From M3007 sp964646615 (lineage in GTDB: Bacteria > Bacteroidota > Bacteroidia > Chitinophagales > Saprospiraceae): 64,000 nt of DNA. This document shows, piece by piece, positions 8,880-17,862 of the stretch (position 1 is its first letter; each line of letters begins with the position of its first letter). The position numbers were made by a program, and so were the translations under genes. The notes beneath the pieces were generated by a model, which was given only the letters and a program-made list of their open reading frames with translations, was not told the DNA's origin and searched no databases. Where the stretch lies: the NCBI GenBank assembly GCA_964646615.1, contig CAZYEV010000008.1:1-64000 (forward strand), written 5' to 3'.

Positions 8880-9249
8880 AGTTAAAGGATGGGTTTTTAA
8901 TGTTTGCGTGTTTTGCATACGTCCGGCGACCAAGAGAGCAAGGCTTGCTTCCAAAGCCGGCGGTGGTTAGACGGGCGTTTTAAACGCGAGGGATTAAAAA
9001 AATTAGCTTTCCGGTAACATTCTTTCTTCGTTTTCCGAAATCCTGCAGATATTTCGGCCCGAAAACCGCCACCACCTCTGCCCTGCGGTTTGGTCTGGCT
9101 CTGACCTGGCACCACCAAATTATTCGCCGCTATAGCCAGAAAACGCCCGTTCCCTGTTGCTTTTTTGTCCTGTTTTGCTCACCTGCTTTTCTACAAGGGA
9201 AAGGCTTTTGACTTTGAGAGAAAGAGTCACCAAACCTAATTTCATTTGT
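8880..9249. other. intergenic region between divergent genes (lipoprotein and susC)
   Basis: About 370 bp that must hold promoters for both flanking genes. It contains an AT-rich run near 8990-9020. I see no perfect TTTG-N17-TAnnTTTG promoter, no hairpin with a T-run and no small gene. An open frame from 9157 runs into susC but lacks a signal peptide, so it is read as leader. Confidence 0.4.
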
Positions 9250-12198
9250 ATGAGGTATTTTACGCTTAAACCAGTTTTGATTCTGCTTGCTGTGTTTTTA
9301 GCCTATGCGGGCTGGTCGCAGCGGCAGATTAGCGGGGTGGTTACCGACAGCGAGTCGGGCGAGCCACTCATTGGCGCCAGCGTGCGAGCCCTGGGCACGT
9401 CAATAGGCGCAGTAACCGATTATGAGGGACGTTTTTCGTTTGAAGTACCGGAAGGCGTTACGCAAATCGAGGTTTCGTACACGGGCTACGCTTCGCAGGT
9501 GCTGAATATCGGCGCGTCCGGCGTGCTCAACGTCGTGCTTTCCCCGGGCGTGCTTTTGCAGGAAACCGTGGTCATTGGCTACGGCACCGTGAAGCGCGAA
9601 GACGTAACCGGCGCCCTCTTGGCTGTTGGGCCTCAGCAGTTTAACAGAGGTGCCATCAACTCGCCGCAGGAACTCATTGTGGGCAAGATCGCCGGTGTGC
9701 AGGTAACGCCCAGCCCTGATCCGGGTGGCGGGGCAGTCATTCGCATTCGGGGCGGTTCCTCGCTGAGTGCCAGCAACGACCCGCTCATCGTCATTGACGG
9801 CGTACCGGTAGGCAATGAAGGCATCGGTGGCGAGCGTAACCCGTTCAACATCGTGAACCCAAACGATATCGAGTCATTTACCGTACTTAAGGATGCATCG
9901 GCCACAGCCATTTACGGCTCGCGTGCCTCCAACGGTGTGATCCTCATCACCACGAAAAAAGGCTCGCTCAAGCGCAAAATCGGGGTGGATTACACGAACA
10001 ACTTCTCGTTCGCCACGCCGGCCAACCGCGTCAACGTGCTTTCGGCCGACGAATTCCGCCAGCTCATCAACCAGCGCTTCCCCGACGGGCACCCGGCCCG
10101 CAGCATCGTGGGTACGGCCAGCACCGACTGGCAGGACGAAATCTATCAGACGGCGTTCGGTATGGACCACAACTTAGCCATCTCTGGCGGCGTGGGTTCC
10201 TTCCCGTACCGCGTCTCCGTGGGCCTGACCGACCGCGACGGTATCCTGAAGACCGACAACTTCAACCGCCTGACCGGCGCCGTCAACCTCAGCCCATCCT
10301 TCTTCAACAACACGCTGCAAGTGAACGCCAATGCGAAGGCCATGCAAACGCGCAACACCTTCGCCAACCGCGGCGCTATCGGCGCGGCGCTGTTCTTCGA
10401 CCCGACGAAACCCGTTCGCGACCCGAACAGCCGCTTTGGCGGGTTCTACACCCCCACCGGCCCCGACGGCAACCCGCTGGGTCTGGCACCTGTCAACCCG
10501 GTTGCCCTGCTCGAAATGCAAAGCGACAAGTCCACGGTAAACCGCTTCATCGGCAACATCCAGCTGGATTACCGCCTGCCTTTCCTGCCCGAATTGCGCG
10601 CTAACCTGAACTTAGCCTACGACCAGACAAATGCCGAAGGCGAAGCCAGCGCACCGGCCAACTTCCCAGGCGGCTATCGGCGCGACGACCAGGGCCAGGA
10701 CGACGGCGGCTTCAAGCGCACCTACGAACAAAAGCGCACGAACGAGTTGCTCGAATTTTACTTGAACTACGTCAAGTCGTTCGGCTCGACGCAGTTAGAC
10801 CTCATGGGCGGCTATTCGTGGCAGCACTTCTATTTTGAAGACACCTCGCGCACCGTCAGCGCACGCGGCACCCGCGTCATTGACCCGGGGCTGTTCTTCC
10901 CGCGTGAATACTACCTGCTGTCGTTGTTTGGTCGCCTGAACTTCAGCATCCAGGACCGCTACCTGTTCACCTTCACGCTGCGCCGCGACGGCACTTCGCG
11001 CTTCGGGCCGGATAACCGCTGGGGCCTCTTCCCTTCAGCAGCCTTCGCCTGGAAGGTGATTGACAACCGCGACGGCATTCTTAATCGCCTCAAACTGCGC
11101 GTCAGCTACGGTGAAACCGGCCAGCAAGATCTGGGCGGCGATTTCTATCCCTATCTGGCCCGCTACCAGTCGAGCCTGCCCACGGCAGACTATCAGCTGG
11201 GCGATAACTTCTACACCACCATCCGCCCGAATGGCTACAACGCCAACCTGAAGTGGGAGGAAACGGCTACTTACAACGCCGGCTTCGACTACGAACTCGT
11301 CGGCGGACGCATCTATGGTTCGGTGGACTACTACATCCGCAAGACGACCGACCTGATCAACTTCGTACCCGTGCCGGCAGGCACCAACTTGACCAATTTC
11401 ATCACGGCCAACGTCGGTGACTTGGAGAACCGCGGCGTCGAAGTCGCTATAAACACCATCCCGGTACAGCGCAGCAAATTCAACTGGGAACTGGGCGCTA
11501 ACTTCACCGTCAACCGCAACAAGATCACGCGACTGACGGCTACCGACGATCCCGACTACCGCGGCGTAGCCGTGGGCGGCATCTCCGGCGGCGTAGGCAA
11601 TACCATCCAGATTCACAGTGTAGGCTATCCGGCCAACTCGTTCTACGTCTTTGAGCAGGTGTATGACGAAGACGGCAAACCCATCGAAGGGCTGTTTGTG
11701 GACCGCAACGGCGACGGCCAGATAACGCCTGCCGACCAGTATCGCTTCCGCAGTCCATTCCCCGACCTGCTCATCGGCTTCTACACCAGCTTTACCTGGG
11801 GCCGCTTCGACATCTCCGCCGGCGGACGCGCCAGCCTGGGGAACTACGTTTACAACAACAACGAGTCGAACCAGACGGCTTTCAACAACCTCTACCATCC
11901 CACGGGCTATCTTACTAACCTGAACGCTGACTACACGCGCACGCAATTCGCCGTACCGCGCTACTTCAGCAGTTACTTCGTTCAGGATGCTTCTTTCCTC
12001 CGCTTTGACCACATCACCGTTGGCTATAACTTTTCTAAACTCGGTTTCGTCCGAAACCTGCGCCTGTTTGGCTCTGTTCAGAACCCTATCCTTGTAACTA
12101 ACTACCGGGGCATTGACCCCGAAGTGTTCGGTGGCATTGACAACAACGTCTATCCGCGCTCCGTCACTTATCTCTTCGGTCTGAACGCCAGTTTTTAA
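9250..12198 (+). CDS. susC-like: SusC/RagA-family TonB-dependent outer-membrane transporter
   Basis: 982 residues. Signal peptide MRYFTLKPVLILLAVFLAYAGWS; carboxypeptidase-regulatory-like domain beginning QISGVVTDSESGEPLIGASV; then ETVVIGYGTVKREDVTGA, the typical TonB-box/plug entry; a plug domain with DPLIVIDGVPVG; the SusC signature LKDASATAIYGSRASNGVILI; and a long beta-barrel ending in aromatic VTYLFGLNASF. It imports oligosaccharides or peptides captured by its SusD partner, driven by TonB-ExbBD. ATG 9250 is used because the signal peptide starts there. susD follows after 21 bp, so the two form an operon. No glycoside hydrolase or hybrid two-component regulator is next to it, so the ligand cannot be named. 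Confidence 0.95.
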   Translation: MRYFTLKPVLILLAVFLAYAGWSQRQISGVVTDSESGEPLIGASVRALGTSIGAVTDYEGRFSFEVPEGVTQIEVSYTGYASQVLNIGASGVLNVVLSPGVLLQETVVIGYGTVKREDVTGALLAVGPQQFNRGAINSPQELIVGKIAGVQVTPSPDPGGGAVIRIRGGSSLSASNDPLIVIDGVPVGNEGIGGERNPFNIVNPNDIESFTVLKDASATAIYGSRASNGVILITTKKGSLKRKIGVDYTNNFSFATPANRVNVLSADEFRQLINQRFPDGHPARSIVGTASTDWQDEIYQTAFGMDHNLAISGGVGSFPYRVSVGLTDRDGILKTDNFNRLTGAVNLSPSFFNNTLQVNANAKAMQTRNTFANRGAIGAALFFDPTKPVRDPNSRFGGFYTPTGPDGNPLGLAPVNPVALLEMQSDKSTVNRFIGNIQLDYRLPFLPELRANLNLAYDQTNAEGEASAPANFPGGYRRDDQGQDDGGFKRTYEQKRTNELLEFYLNYVKSFGSTQLDLMGGYSWQHFYFEDTSRTVSARGTRVIDPGLFFPREYYLLSLFGRLNFSIQDRYLFTFTLRRDGTSRFGPDNRWGLFPSAAFAWKVIDNRDGILNRLKLRVSYGETGQQDLGGDFYPYLARYQSSLPTADYQLGDNFYTTIRPNGYNANLKWEETATYNAGFDYELVGGRIYGSVDYYIRKTTDLINFVPVPAGTNLTNFITANVGDLENRGVEVAINTIPVQRSKFNWELGANFTVNRNKITRLTATDDPDYRGVAVGGISGGVGNTIQIHSVGYPANSFYVFEQVYDEDGKPIEGLFVDRNGDGQITPADQYRFRSPFPDLLIGFYTSFTWGRFDISAGGRASLGNYVYNNNESNQTAFNNLYHPTGYLTNLNADYTRTQFAVPRYFSSYFVQDASFLRFDHITVGYNFSKLGFVRNLRLFGSVQNPILVTNYRGIDPEVFGGIDNNVYPRSVTYLFGLNASF

Positions 12199-12219
12199 CT
12201 TCCAAAACTTCTTCTCGTT

Positions 12220-14415
12220 ATGATGTTCTATAACAAAACCAAAACAGCCGCCCTTCTGCTACTGGGAGTTGCGCTGTTGGCTGTGTCCTGCTTCAAAGAT
12301 TTGGACACAGTACCGCTCAATAAAAATGAAGCAACGTCGGCCAACGTGTACGACGACCCTACGGCCTATAAGGGCGTGCTGGCCAAGTTGTACGCCGGTC
12401 TGGCCCTCAGCGGCCAGCAAGGGCCTGCGGGTCAGCCTGACATCAGCGGCATTGATGAAGGCTTCTCCACCTATCTGCGCCAGTACTGGAAGGCCCAGGA
12501 ACTGACCACCGACGAGGCCGTCATCGCCTGGAACGACGGCAACATTCAGGACTTTCACCAGCAGGACTGGGACGCCAACAACGAGTTCATTACGGCCATG
12601 TACAACCGGATATTCTACCAGATATCCCTATGCAATGAATTCATCCGGGAGACGACTGACGAAAAATTGGACGGCCGCGGCGTTACGGGCGCCCTGCGCT
12701 CGGAGATTGCTACGTATCGCGCAGAGGCTCGTTTTCTGCGCGCGCTGAGCTACTGGCACGCTTTGGATATGTTCCGCAATGTGCCTTTCGTGACGGAGAA
12801 CGACAAAGTGGGTGCTTTCTTCCCGCGTCAGGCTTCGGCTCAAGAAGTCTTTGACTACGTCGAGAGCGAGCTAAAGGCCATCGAGTCGCAGCTCCGCCCG
12901 CCGCGCCAGAACGAGTACGGCCGCGCTGACCAGGCCGCCGCCTGGATGGTGCTGGCCAAGTTGTACCTCAACGCTCAGGTGTATATCGGACGCGAGCGCT
13001 ATACCGATTGCATCACCTATTGCAAGAAAGTCATTGACGCCGGTTATACGCTCGAGCCTAACTACGCCAACCTCTTCAAGGCCGACAACCATAAGGCCAA
13101 AGGCGCCATCTTCTCGGTGCTCTTCGACGGCTTGCGCAGCCAGACGTATGGCGGTACTACGTTCATCTGCCACGCGGCTGTAGGCGGTAGCATGAACCCC
13201 GCCGACTTTGGCCTCGACTTCGGCTGGGGCGGAACGCGCGTTACCAGCGCCTTAGTGGCCAAATTCCCGGCCACGGGCGGCAGCGTCGTCGTTGCCCCCA
13301 ACCCGGGCGGCACCTACCCGGTCATTTACGTGCCCGGTTCATATCAGGGCTGGAACCCGGCTCAGGCTCGCCAACTGTCGTCGAAAAACAACGATAACAC
13401 CTATGAAGGCTACATCTTTTTCGCCGATGCCGGCACGGAATTCAAATTCACCCTCGGCCCCAACTGGGACAACAACTACGGCGACAACGGCGCTGACGGC
13501 ACCCTGGACCAAAACGGCGCCAACATCAAAGTAAATGAAGCCGGTTTCTACAAAATCAATGTCAACCTGAACACCTTCCGCTACACGCTGCTCAAAACCA
13601 CCTGGGGCCTCATCGGCTCTGCCACTCCAGGCGGCTGGGGCAGCGACCAGGACATGACGTACAGCCCTACAGAAGGTGCCTGGCGCATCCAACTTAACCT
13701 GACGCAAGGTGAAATTAAGTTCCGCGCCAACGACAGCTGGGACCTCAACTACGGCGACGACGGTGCCGACGCCATTCTGGAGCAAAACGGCGCCAACATC
13801 AGCATCCCGTCGGCGGGAACCTATCTGATTAAGCTGTTCCTGAACAAGCCGGACTACACCTACTCCATCGAGCGGCCCCTCTTTGACCGCCGCGCCATGT
13901 TCTGGACGCAGGGGCAGTCTTTAGAGATTGACGACATCTCGCAGTTCACCAACGGCTACGCCGTAACGAAGTTTACCAACATGCGCTCTGACGGCACGCC
14001 AGGGTCGGATAAAACCTTCGTGGACACCGACTTCCACATGTTCCGCGTCGAGGATGCTTACCTGATGTATGCCGAAGCCGTCCTCCGCGGCGGGCAGGGT
14101 GGCGATATCAACACCGCCGTTACCCTCATCAACCGCCTGCGCGAACGCGCCTACGCCGGCACGGGCGGCAACATCACGGCCAACGATCTTACGCTAGACT
14201 TCATCCTGGACGAGCGCGCCCGCGAACTATACTGGGAGTGCCACCGTCGCACCGACCTCGTGCGCTTCGGGCGCTTCAGCAACACCACATACCTGTGGCC
14301 CTGGAAGGGCGGCGTCAAAGGCGGTGTGAGCCGTCCGCAGTTCTACGACGTGTTCCCGATACCGAACTCCGACATCGGCGCCAACCCGAACCTGCGCCAA
14401 AACCCGGGCTATTGA
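12220..14415 (+). CDS. susD-like: SusD/RagB-family lipoprotein with two nested SusE-type modules
   Basis: 731 residues, about 200 longer than usual for SusD. Lipobox LAVSC (Cys24). Residues 25-355 have the N-terminal SusD tetratricopeptide fold (EFIRETTDEK, YRAEARFLRALSYWHALDMF, AAAWMVLAKLYLNA). Residues about 365-550 are an insertion of two SusE/SusF-type beta modules: VPGSYQGWNP...NYGDNGADGTL and WGLIGSATPGGW...KFRANDSWDLNYGDDG. The canonical SusD C-terminal part then resumes (FRVEDAYLMYAEAVLRGG, INRLRERAY, LDFILDERARELYWECHRRTDLVRFGRF, FPIPNSDI). Nearly the same module pair ends the next protein (14572-15618). SusD captures the ligand over the SusC barrel; the inserted modules probably add a second glycan-binding site. 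Confidence 0.93.
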   Translation: MMFYNKTKTAALLLLGVALLAVSCFKDLDTVPLNKNEATSANVYDDPTAYKGVLAKLYAGLALSGQQGPAGQPDISGIDEGFSTYLRQYWKAQELTTDEAVIAWNDGNIQDFHQQDWDANNEFITAMYNRIFYQISLCNEFIRETTDEKLDGRGVTGALRSEIATYRAEARFLRALSYWHALDMFRNVPFVTENDKVGAFFPRQASAQEVFDYVESELKAIESQLRPPRQNEYGRADQAAAWMVLAKLYLNAQVYIGRERYTDCITYCKKVIDAGYTLEPNYANLFKADNHKAKGAIFSVLFDGLRSQTYGGTTFICHAAVGGSMNPADFGLDFGWGGTRVTSALVAKFPATGGSVVVAPNPGGTYPVIYVPGSYQGWNPAQARQLSSKNNDNTYEGYIFFADAGTEFKFTLGPNWDNNYGDNGADGTLDQNGANIKVNEAGFYKINVNLNTFRYTLLKTTWGLIGSATPGGWGSDQDMTYSPTEGAWRIQLNLTQGEIKFRANDSWDLNYGDDGADAILEQNGANISIPSAGTYLIKLFLNKPDYTYSIERPLFDRRAMFWTQGQSLEIDDISQFTNGYAVTKFTNMRSDGTPGSDKTFVDTDFHMFRVEDAYLMYAEAVLRGGQGGDINTAVTLINRLRERAYAGTGGNITANDLTLDFILDERARELYWECHRRTDLVRFGRFSNTTYLWPWKGGVKGGVSRPQFYDVFPIPNSDIGANPNLRQNPGY

Positions 14416-14424
14416 TACGTTTGA

Positions 14425-14467
14425 GCGAGGTATCGGCGCTGTCCGTTGGGTAGTGCCGATACCTCGC
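14425..14467 (+). terminator. perfect 13-bp hairpin after susD
   Basis: GCGAGGTATCGGC at 14425-14437 pairs perfectly with GCCGATACCTCGC at 14455-14467 across a 17-nt loop, and is followed by a pyrimidine-rich stretch with short T runs. It may lower expression of the downstream SusE-like gene, or protect the 3' end of the susCD message. Confidence 0.6.
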
Positions 14468-14571
14468 CTCCTTTCGTACTTCTATTTAAAAAACAGGCAG
14501 CGCTTCCGTTCCTAAGTGTTATCTACGCAGGACAAACAAATGCTGCTCTTTCAAAAAAACACTTTTTGGTT

Positions 14572-15618
14572 ATGACTATTCGACTGCTTCCTCTAATGGC
14601 CGCTCTGTTGTTTCTCGTGGTGAGCGGCTGCGAAAAACAGGGTGATTTTAACCCGTCGCCGGCCCTGCGGCTTCGGGCGCGCCCGGTCATCACGGCGCCC
14701 GCTAACGGCAGCGCCCTTGAACTCAAGGAAAACCAGGCCAGCAACCCATTCGTAGTAACGTGGACGCCCGCTGACTTTGGTTTTCAGGCTGCCGCCACGT
14801 ATGCAGTAGAGATTGATCGCGCCGGCAATAACTTCAAAGATGCCGTAGTGTTAGGCACCAGCAACAAGACCTCCCTGGAGTCAACGGTAGAAAAGCTGAA
14901 CACGGCACTCTTCACAGCACTCGGACTGCCCGGCGAAGAGGCGTCCAACATCCAGATGCGACTGGCAGTTACGGTCAACCCGAACGTGGACGTGGTGTAC
15001 TCTGACCCCATCACGCTGCGCGTTACACCGTACACTATTGTCATCGTGTATCCGCAACTGCAGGTGCCCGGCAGTTATCAGGGCTGGAACCCTGGCGATA
15101 ACACCACGGTCATCTTCTCCGCTAAAAGCAACAACCGCTACGAAGGCTACATCTATTTCAAAGACGACAACACCGAATACAAGTACACCGTAGGCCCCAG
15201 CTGGGCTGAAAACTACGGCGACAACGGTGGCGACGGTACCCTCGAGCGCGACGGCGCCAACATCAAAGCCGGCCCGGCAGGCGTCTATCGCCTCCGCGTC
15301 AACATGAACGACAAGACGCACGACAACCTGCGCACCGTGTGGGGCCTCATCGGTTCTGCAACCCCCAACGGCTGGAACAGCGACCAGGACATGACCTTCA
15401 ACCCGGCCACGAACAAATGGACCATTACCCTCAACCTCGTGGCAGGCGAAATCAAGTTCCGCGCCAACGACAGCTGGGACGTCAACCTCGGCGACGACGG
15501 CCTCAACAAGTCGCTGGAGTACAACGGAGCCAATATCCCCATCGCCGACCCGGGCAATTACACGATTGACCTGATCCTGAACCGGGCCATTTACACGTAC
15601 AACATCAAGAAGAACTGA
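14572..15618 (+). CDS. susE-like: SusE/SusF-like outer-membrane glycan-binding lipoprotein
   Basis: 348 residues from ATG 14572. Lipobox LVVSGC (Cys20). The N-terminal part (RPVITAPANGSALELKENQASNPFVVTWTPAD and following) matches the SusE N-terminal domain. The C-terminal half has two carbohydrate-binding-like modules: VPGSYQGWNPGDNTTV...NYGDNGGDGTLERDGANI, and VWGLIGSATPNGW...IKFRANDSWDVNLGDDGLNKSL. In the starch system SusE and SusF hold polysaccharide at the cell surface. The module pair is very similar to the one nested in the SusD before it. A frame open to 14446 overlaps the terminator-like hairpin and is not used. Probably cotranscribed with susCD, attenuated by the hairpin. Confidence 0.9.
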   Translation: MTIRLLPLMAALLFLVVSGCEKQGDFNPSPALRLRARPVITAPANGSALELKENQASNPFVVTWTPADFGFQAAATYAVEIDRAGNNFKDAVVLGTSNKTSLESTVEKLNTALFTALGLPGEEASNIQMRLAVTVNPNVDVVYSDPITLRVTPYTIVIVYPQLQVPGSYQGWNPGDNTTVIFSAKSNNRYEGYIYFKDDNTEYKYTVGPSWAENYGDNGGDGTLERDGANIKAGPAGVYRLRVNMNDKTHDNLRTVWGLIGSATPNGWNSDQDMTFNPATNKWTITLNLVAGEIKFRANDSWDVNLGDDGLNKSLEYNGANIPIADPGNYTIDLILNRAIYTYNIKKN

Positions 15619-15648
15619 CGACTCCAGGGCTTCGCTCCACTCCTGACG

Positions 15649-15684
15649 ACCCTGCTGCGGCCTCGCTGTGGCAGGGTTGTTTCT
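15649..15684 (+). terminator. probable terminator of the sus operon
   Basis: ACCCTGC at 15649-15655 pairs with GCAGGGT at 15671-15677, and TTGTTTCTT follows. It lies 30 bp after the SusE-like stop codon. Confidence 0.55.
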
Positions 15685-15809
15685 TGAAAGGGGAACGCGG
15701 GTGCATGTATGGGCAAACTGAGCGAATACACTTTCCCGTTTTTTGCAGTGTCTGGCATGTCAGTAAATTTGAAATGCTTTAAAAAGCTCAGGGACGGCCT
15801 TTATTCGAC

Positions 15810-16798
15810 ATGAAAAAAGTTAAAATCATCAATCACAGTGGTTTCGATTTGCCAAAGTCCTCCAGGATAGCCGTCCTGCGGAGAAGAAATTACCAGATAC
15901 TACGAGACATAACCACTATCGGAGACAGGCCCAAGAATTTTATCCGGATTTATGAATATGGTACACCCGGCTGCCGAAGAGATAATCCTAAAACCTGGTT
16001 GTCTTACATAGCAAAAGTTGGCGACAAATGGTATCCTGCGGAAAGCCTCACTGAGTACTTGCTGAATAAAATTGGAGAGATACTCGGAGTAGAAATGGCG
16101 AAATCAAAACTGTACATCATTGATAATCAGATACGTTTTTGTAGCCTCTACTTTCTAAAGCCCTATGAGGAACTCGTGCATGGTGCTCAAATTTACGCCC
16201 GCTATCTGGACGATGAAGTTTTTGTTCGAGAGGTCGAGGAAAAGAAGATGGAGCGAGACATCTTTTCTTTTCAAGAAGCGAAAAAAGCAATTCAGAATCA
16301 GTTTAGCCATCATGCGCACCAGCTGCTAATCGCCTTCGTCAAGATGATGGTACTCGACGCTATTATTGGTAACAACGATCGGCATTTTTACAATTGGGGA
16401 GTAATCGTTGATGTACGGGAAAAGAAACCTCCGCGCTTTGCTCCGGTCTTTGACACCGCAAGGGGCTTTTTTTGGAACGAACGAGAAGATAGGCTGAACG
16501 GTTTTCTCAAGGACAACGCAAAATTTCAAAAGTTAATCTTGCCCGTCCAAAAATAGGTTGGGATGGTGCTCTAGAACTTAATCATTTTGAAGTCATCCAA
16601 AGGCTTTTAGAAAATTATCCTGAGTTAATTTCGCCGGCTGCGTTTTTATTGGAGGAGCATAAGAAGGCCGAGGTCTTACAGTTCATACGTCTCGATATGA
16701 GCAACTTTTTAACACCACTTCGCGTTGAATTAATTACAAAGTGCTTCTGTGCGCGCTTCAGCCACGTGGCGCAATTATTTCACAATAAGGGATACTAA
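15810..16798 (+). pseudogene. HipA-like kinase, C-terminal kinase part, single-base frameshift
   Basis: The first frame gives 248 residues (15810-16556). It contains SYIAKVGDKWYPAESLTEYL and the catalytic landmarks GNNDRHFYNWGVI (HxxNxG-type loop) and FAPVFDTARGFFW (metal-binding Asp), as in the HipA C-terminal Ser/Thr kinase family. The homologous tail (VNLARPKIGWDG, HFEVIQRLLENYPEL) continues in another frame to the TAA at 16796-16798; the shift lies near 16526-16534 in TTTCAAAAG and would be cured by one extra A. It is either a real inactivating mutation, programmed slippage or a sequencing error. Base composition is visibly more AT-rich than the neighbours, suggesting transfer. The matching N-domain protein follows at 16811. 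Confidence 0.75.
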
Positions 16799-16810
16799 AT
16801 CCGTAGAGGC

Positions 16811-17209
16811 ATGTTTGCATTAAAAGCCATGATTAAGAAGTGGCTCCGACCGGAGGGACACGAAGATATTGGAGGCACTCCAAAGGAAAAGGCCGTTTTT
16901 GGCCTATATTTTCGCAGCCTTCCGATCGGAATACTCACCTTTGAAGATGGAGGGTGGCGTTTTGAATATACGGAAGAGTTTAAGCGTCAGGACCGTATCA
17001 AGCCATTGTCAGATTTTCCAGATGTAAATAAGGTATATACCTTCGAACACCTTCCTCCCTTCTTTCTTATACGGATACCTAATCCCAATCAATCGGATGT
17101 ACAGGCCATTATTCGAGAAGAAAAAATTGATCCTACAAACGAAATCCAACTTCTCAAGCGGTTTGGGCGACGCACAGCGGCTAACCCTTATAGCCTTCGT
17201 CCGATGTAG
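16811..17209 (+). CDS. HipA N-terminal-domain protein (split HipA partner)
   Basis: 132 residues. VFGLYFRSLPIGILTFEDGGWRFEY and HLPPFFLIRIPNPNQSDVQ, ending LLKRFGRRTAANPYSL, match the N-subdomain of HipA toxins that is encoded separately in many Bacteroidota. It starts 12 bp after the restored end of the kinase gene, so the two form one unit with order kinase then N-domain. In HipBST systems the separate small subunit acts as antitoxin; whether this one does so is inference. No helix-turn-helix HipB-type gene is visible on either side. Composition is AT-rich like the kinase fragment. The N-terminal 25 residues (MFALKAMIKKWLRPEGHED) are not typical of the domain. Confidence 0.75.
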   Translation: MFALKAMIKKWLRPEGHEDIGGTPKEKAVFGLYFRSLPIGILTFEDGGWRFEYTEEFKRQDRIKPLSDFPDVNKVYTFEHLPPFFLIRIPNPNQSDVQAIIREEKIDPTNEIQLLKRFGRRTAANPYSLRPM

Positions 17210-17352
17210 GGCCAGGCTTCTATGGGCAAGGCCACCCTATAGTATCGGAATTGCCTGAAGAACTGAGATAGGTGTAGCGGTTATGACTTCTGCGGCTCCT
17301 CCTCTCATCAGCATCTTGCCCGTATCGGTGCCAATGTTTGTTCTCTCGTACT

Positions 17353-17853
17353 ATGCCATCGCCCAGACTCCTCATCATCACCGGCCTTCCGGCTACAGGC
17401 AAGACGACGCTTGCTCGCGCATATGCCGGGCGCTATGGTGCCCTGCACCTCAACAGCGACCAGGTGCGTGCCGAATTGGGCTTGCGCGGCCAGTACGGGC
17501 CAGAGTCCAAGCAACAGGTGTATGAGGCATTGCTTGCGCGCGTGCGTCAGGCCCTTCAGGTCGGGCAGGATGTGGTCATGGACAGTGTGCTTGCGCGCGA
17601 AGCGCTGCGCGAGCCTTTCCGCCGCGTAGCCGCTGAATGCGGAGCCGAATGCCGCTGGGTGCACCTGCGCCTTCGCGACGACACGGCACGCCAACGCCTG
17701 AGTCGCCCACGCCCCGACAGTGAGGCCACCTATGAGGTTTATGAAAAATTGCACGACGAATGGGAAGACATCGCCGGCCCGCACCTTTCTTTGCAGGCCG
17801 ACGACGCAACGCTGGACGACCTGCTGAGCGCCGCGCGCGAGTACGCTCAATAA
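17353..17853 (+). CDS. P-loop kinase of the AAA_33 / COG0645 type
   Basis: 166 residues. Walker A is GLPATGKTT near the N-terminus, followed by HLNSDQVRAELGL and DVVMDSVLAREALREPFRRVA, then WVHLRLRDDTARQRLSRPR. This is the small zeta-toxin/gluconate-kinase-like family COG0645. In many bacteria it is fused to the aminoglycoside-phosphotransferase-like COG2187 domain; here the partner is the separate gene at 18570-19592. Substrate unknown. ATG 17353 is preferred to the TTG at 17338 because the P-loop begins immediately after it. The next gene starts 9 bp after its stop, indicating an operon. Confidence 0.85.
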   Translation: MPSPRLLIITGLPATGKTTLARAYAGRYGALHLNSDQVRAELGLRGQYGPESKQQVYEALLARVRQALQVGQDVVMDSVLAREALREPFRRVAAECGAECRWVHLRLRDDTARQRLSRPRPDSEATYEVYEKLHDEWEDIAGPHLSLQADDATLDDLLSAAREYAQ

Positions 17854-17862
17854 CACACGCCT

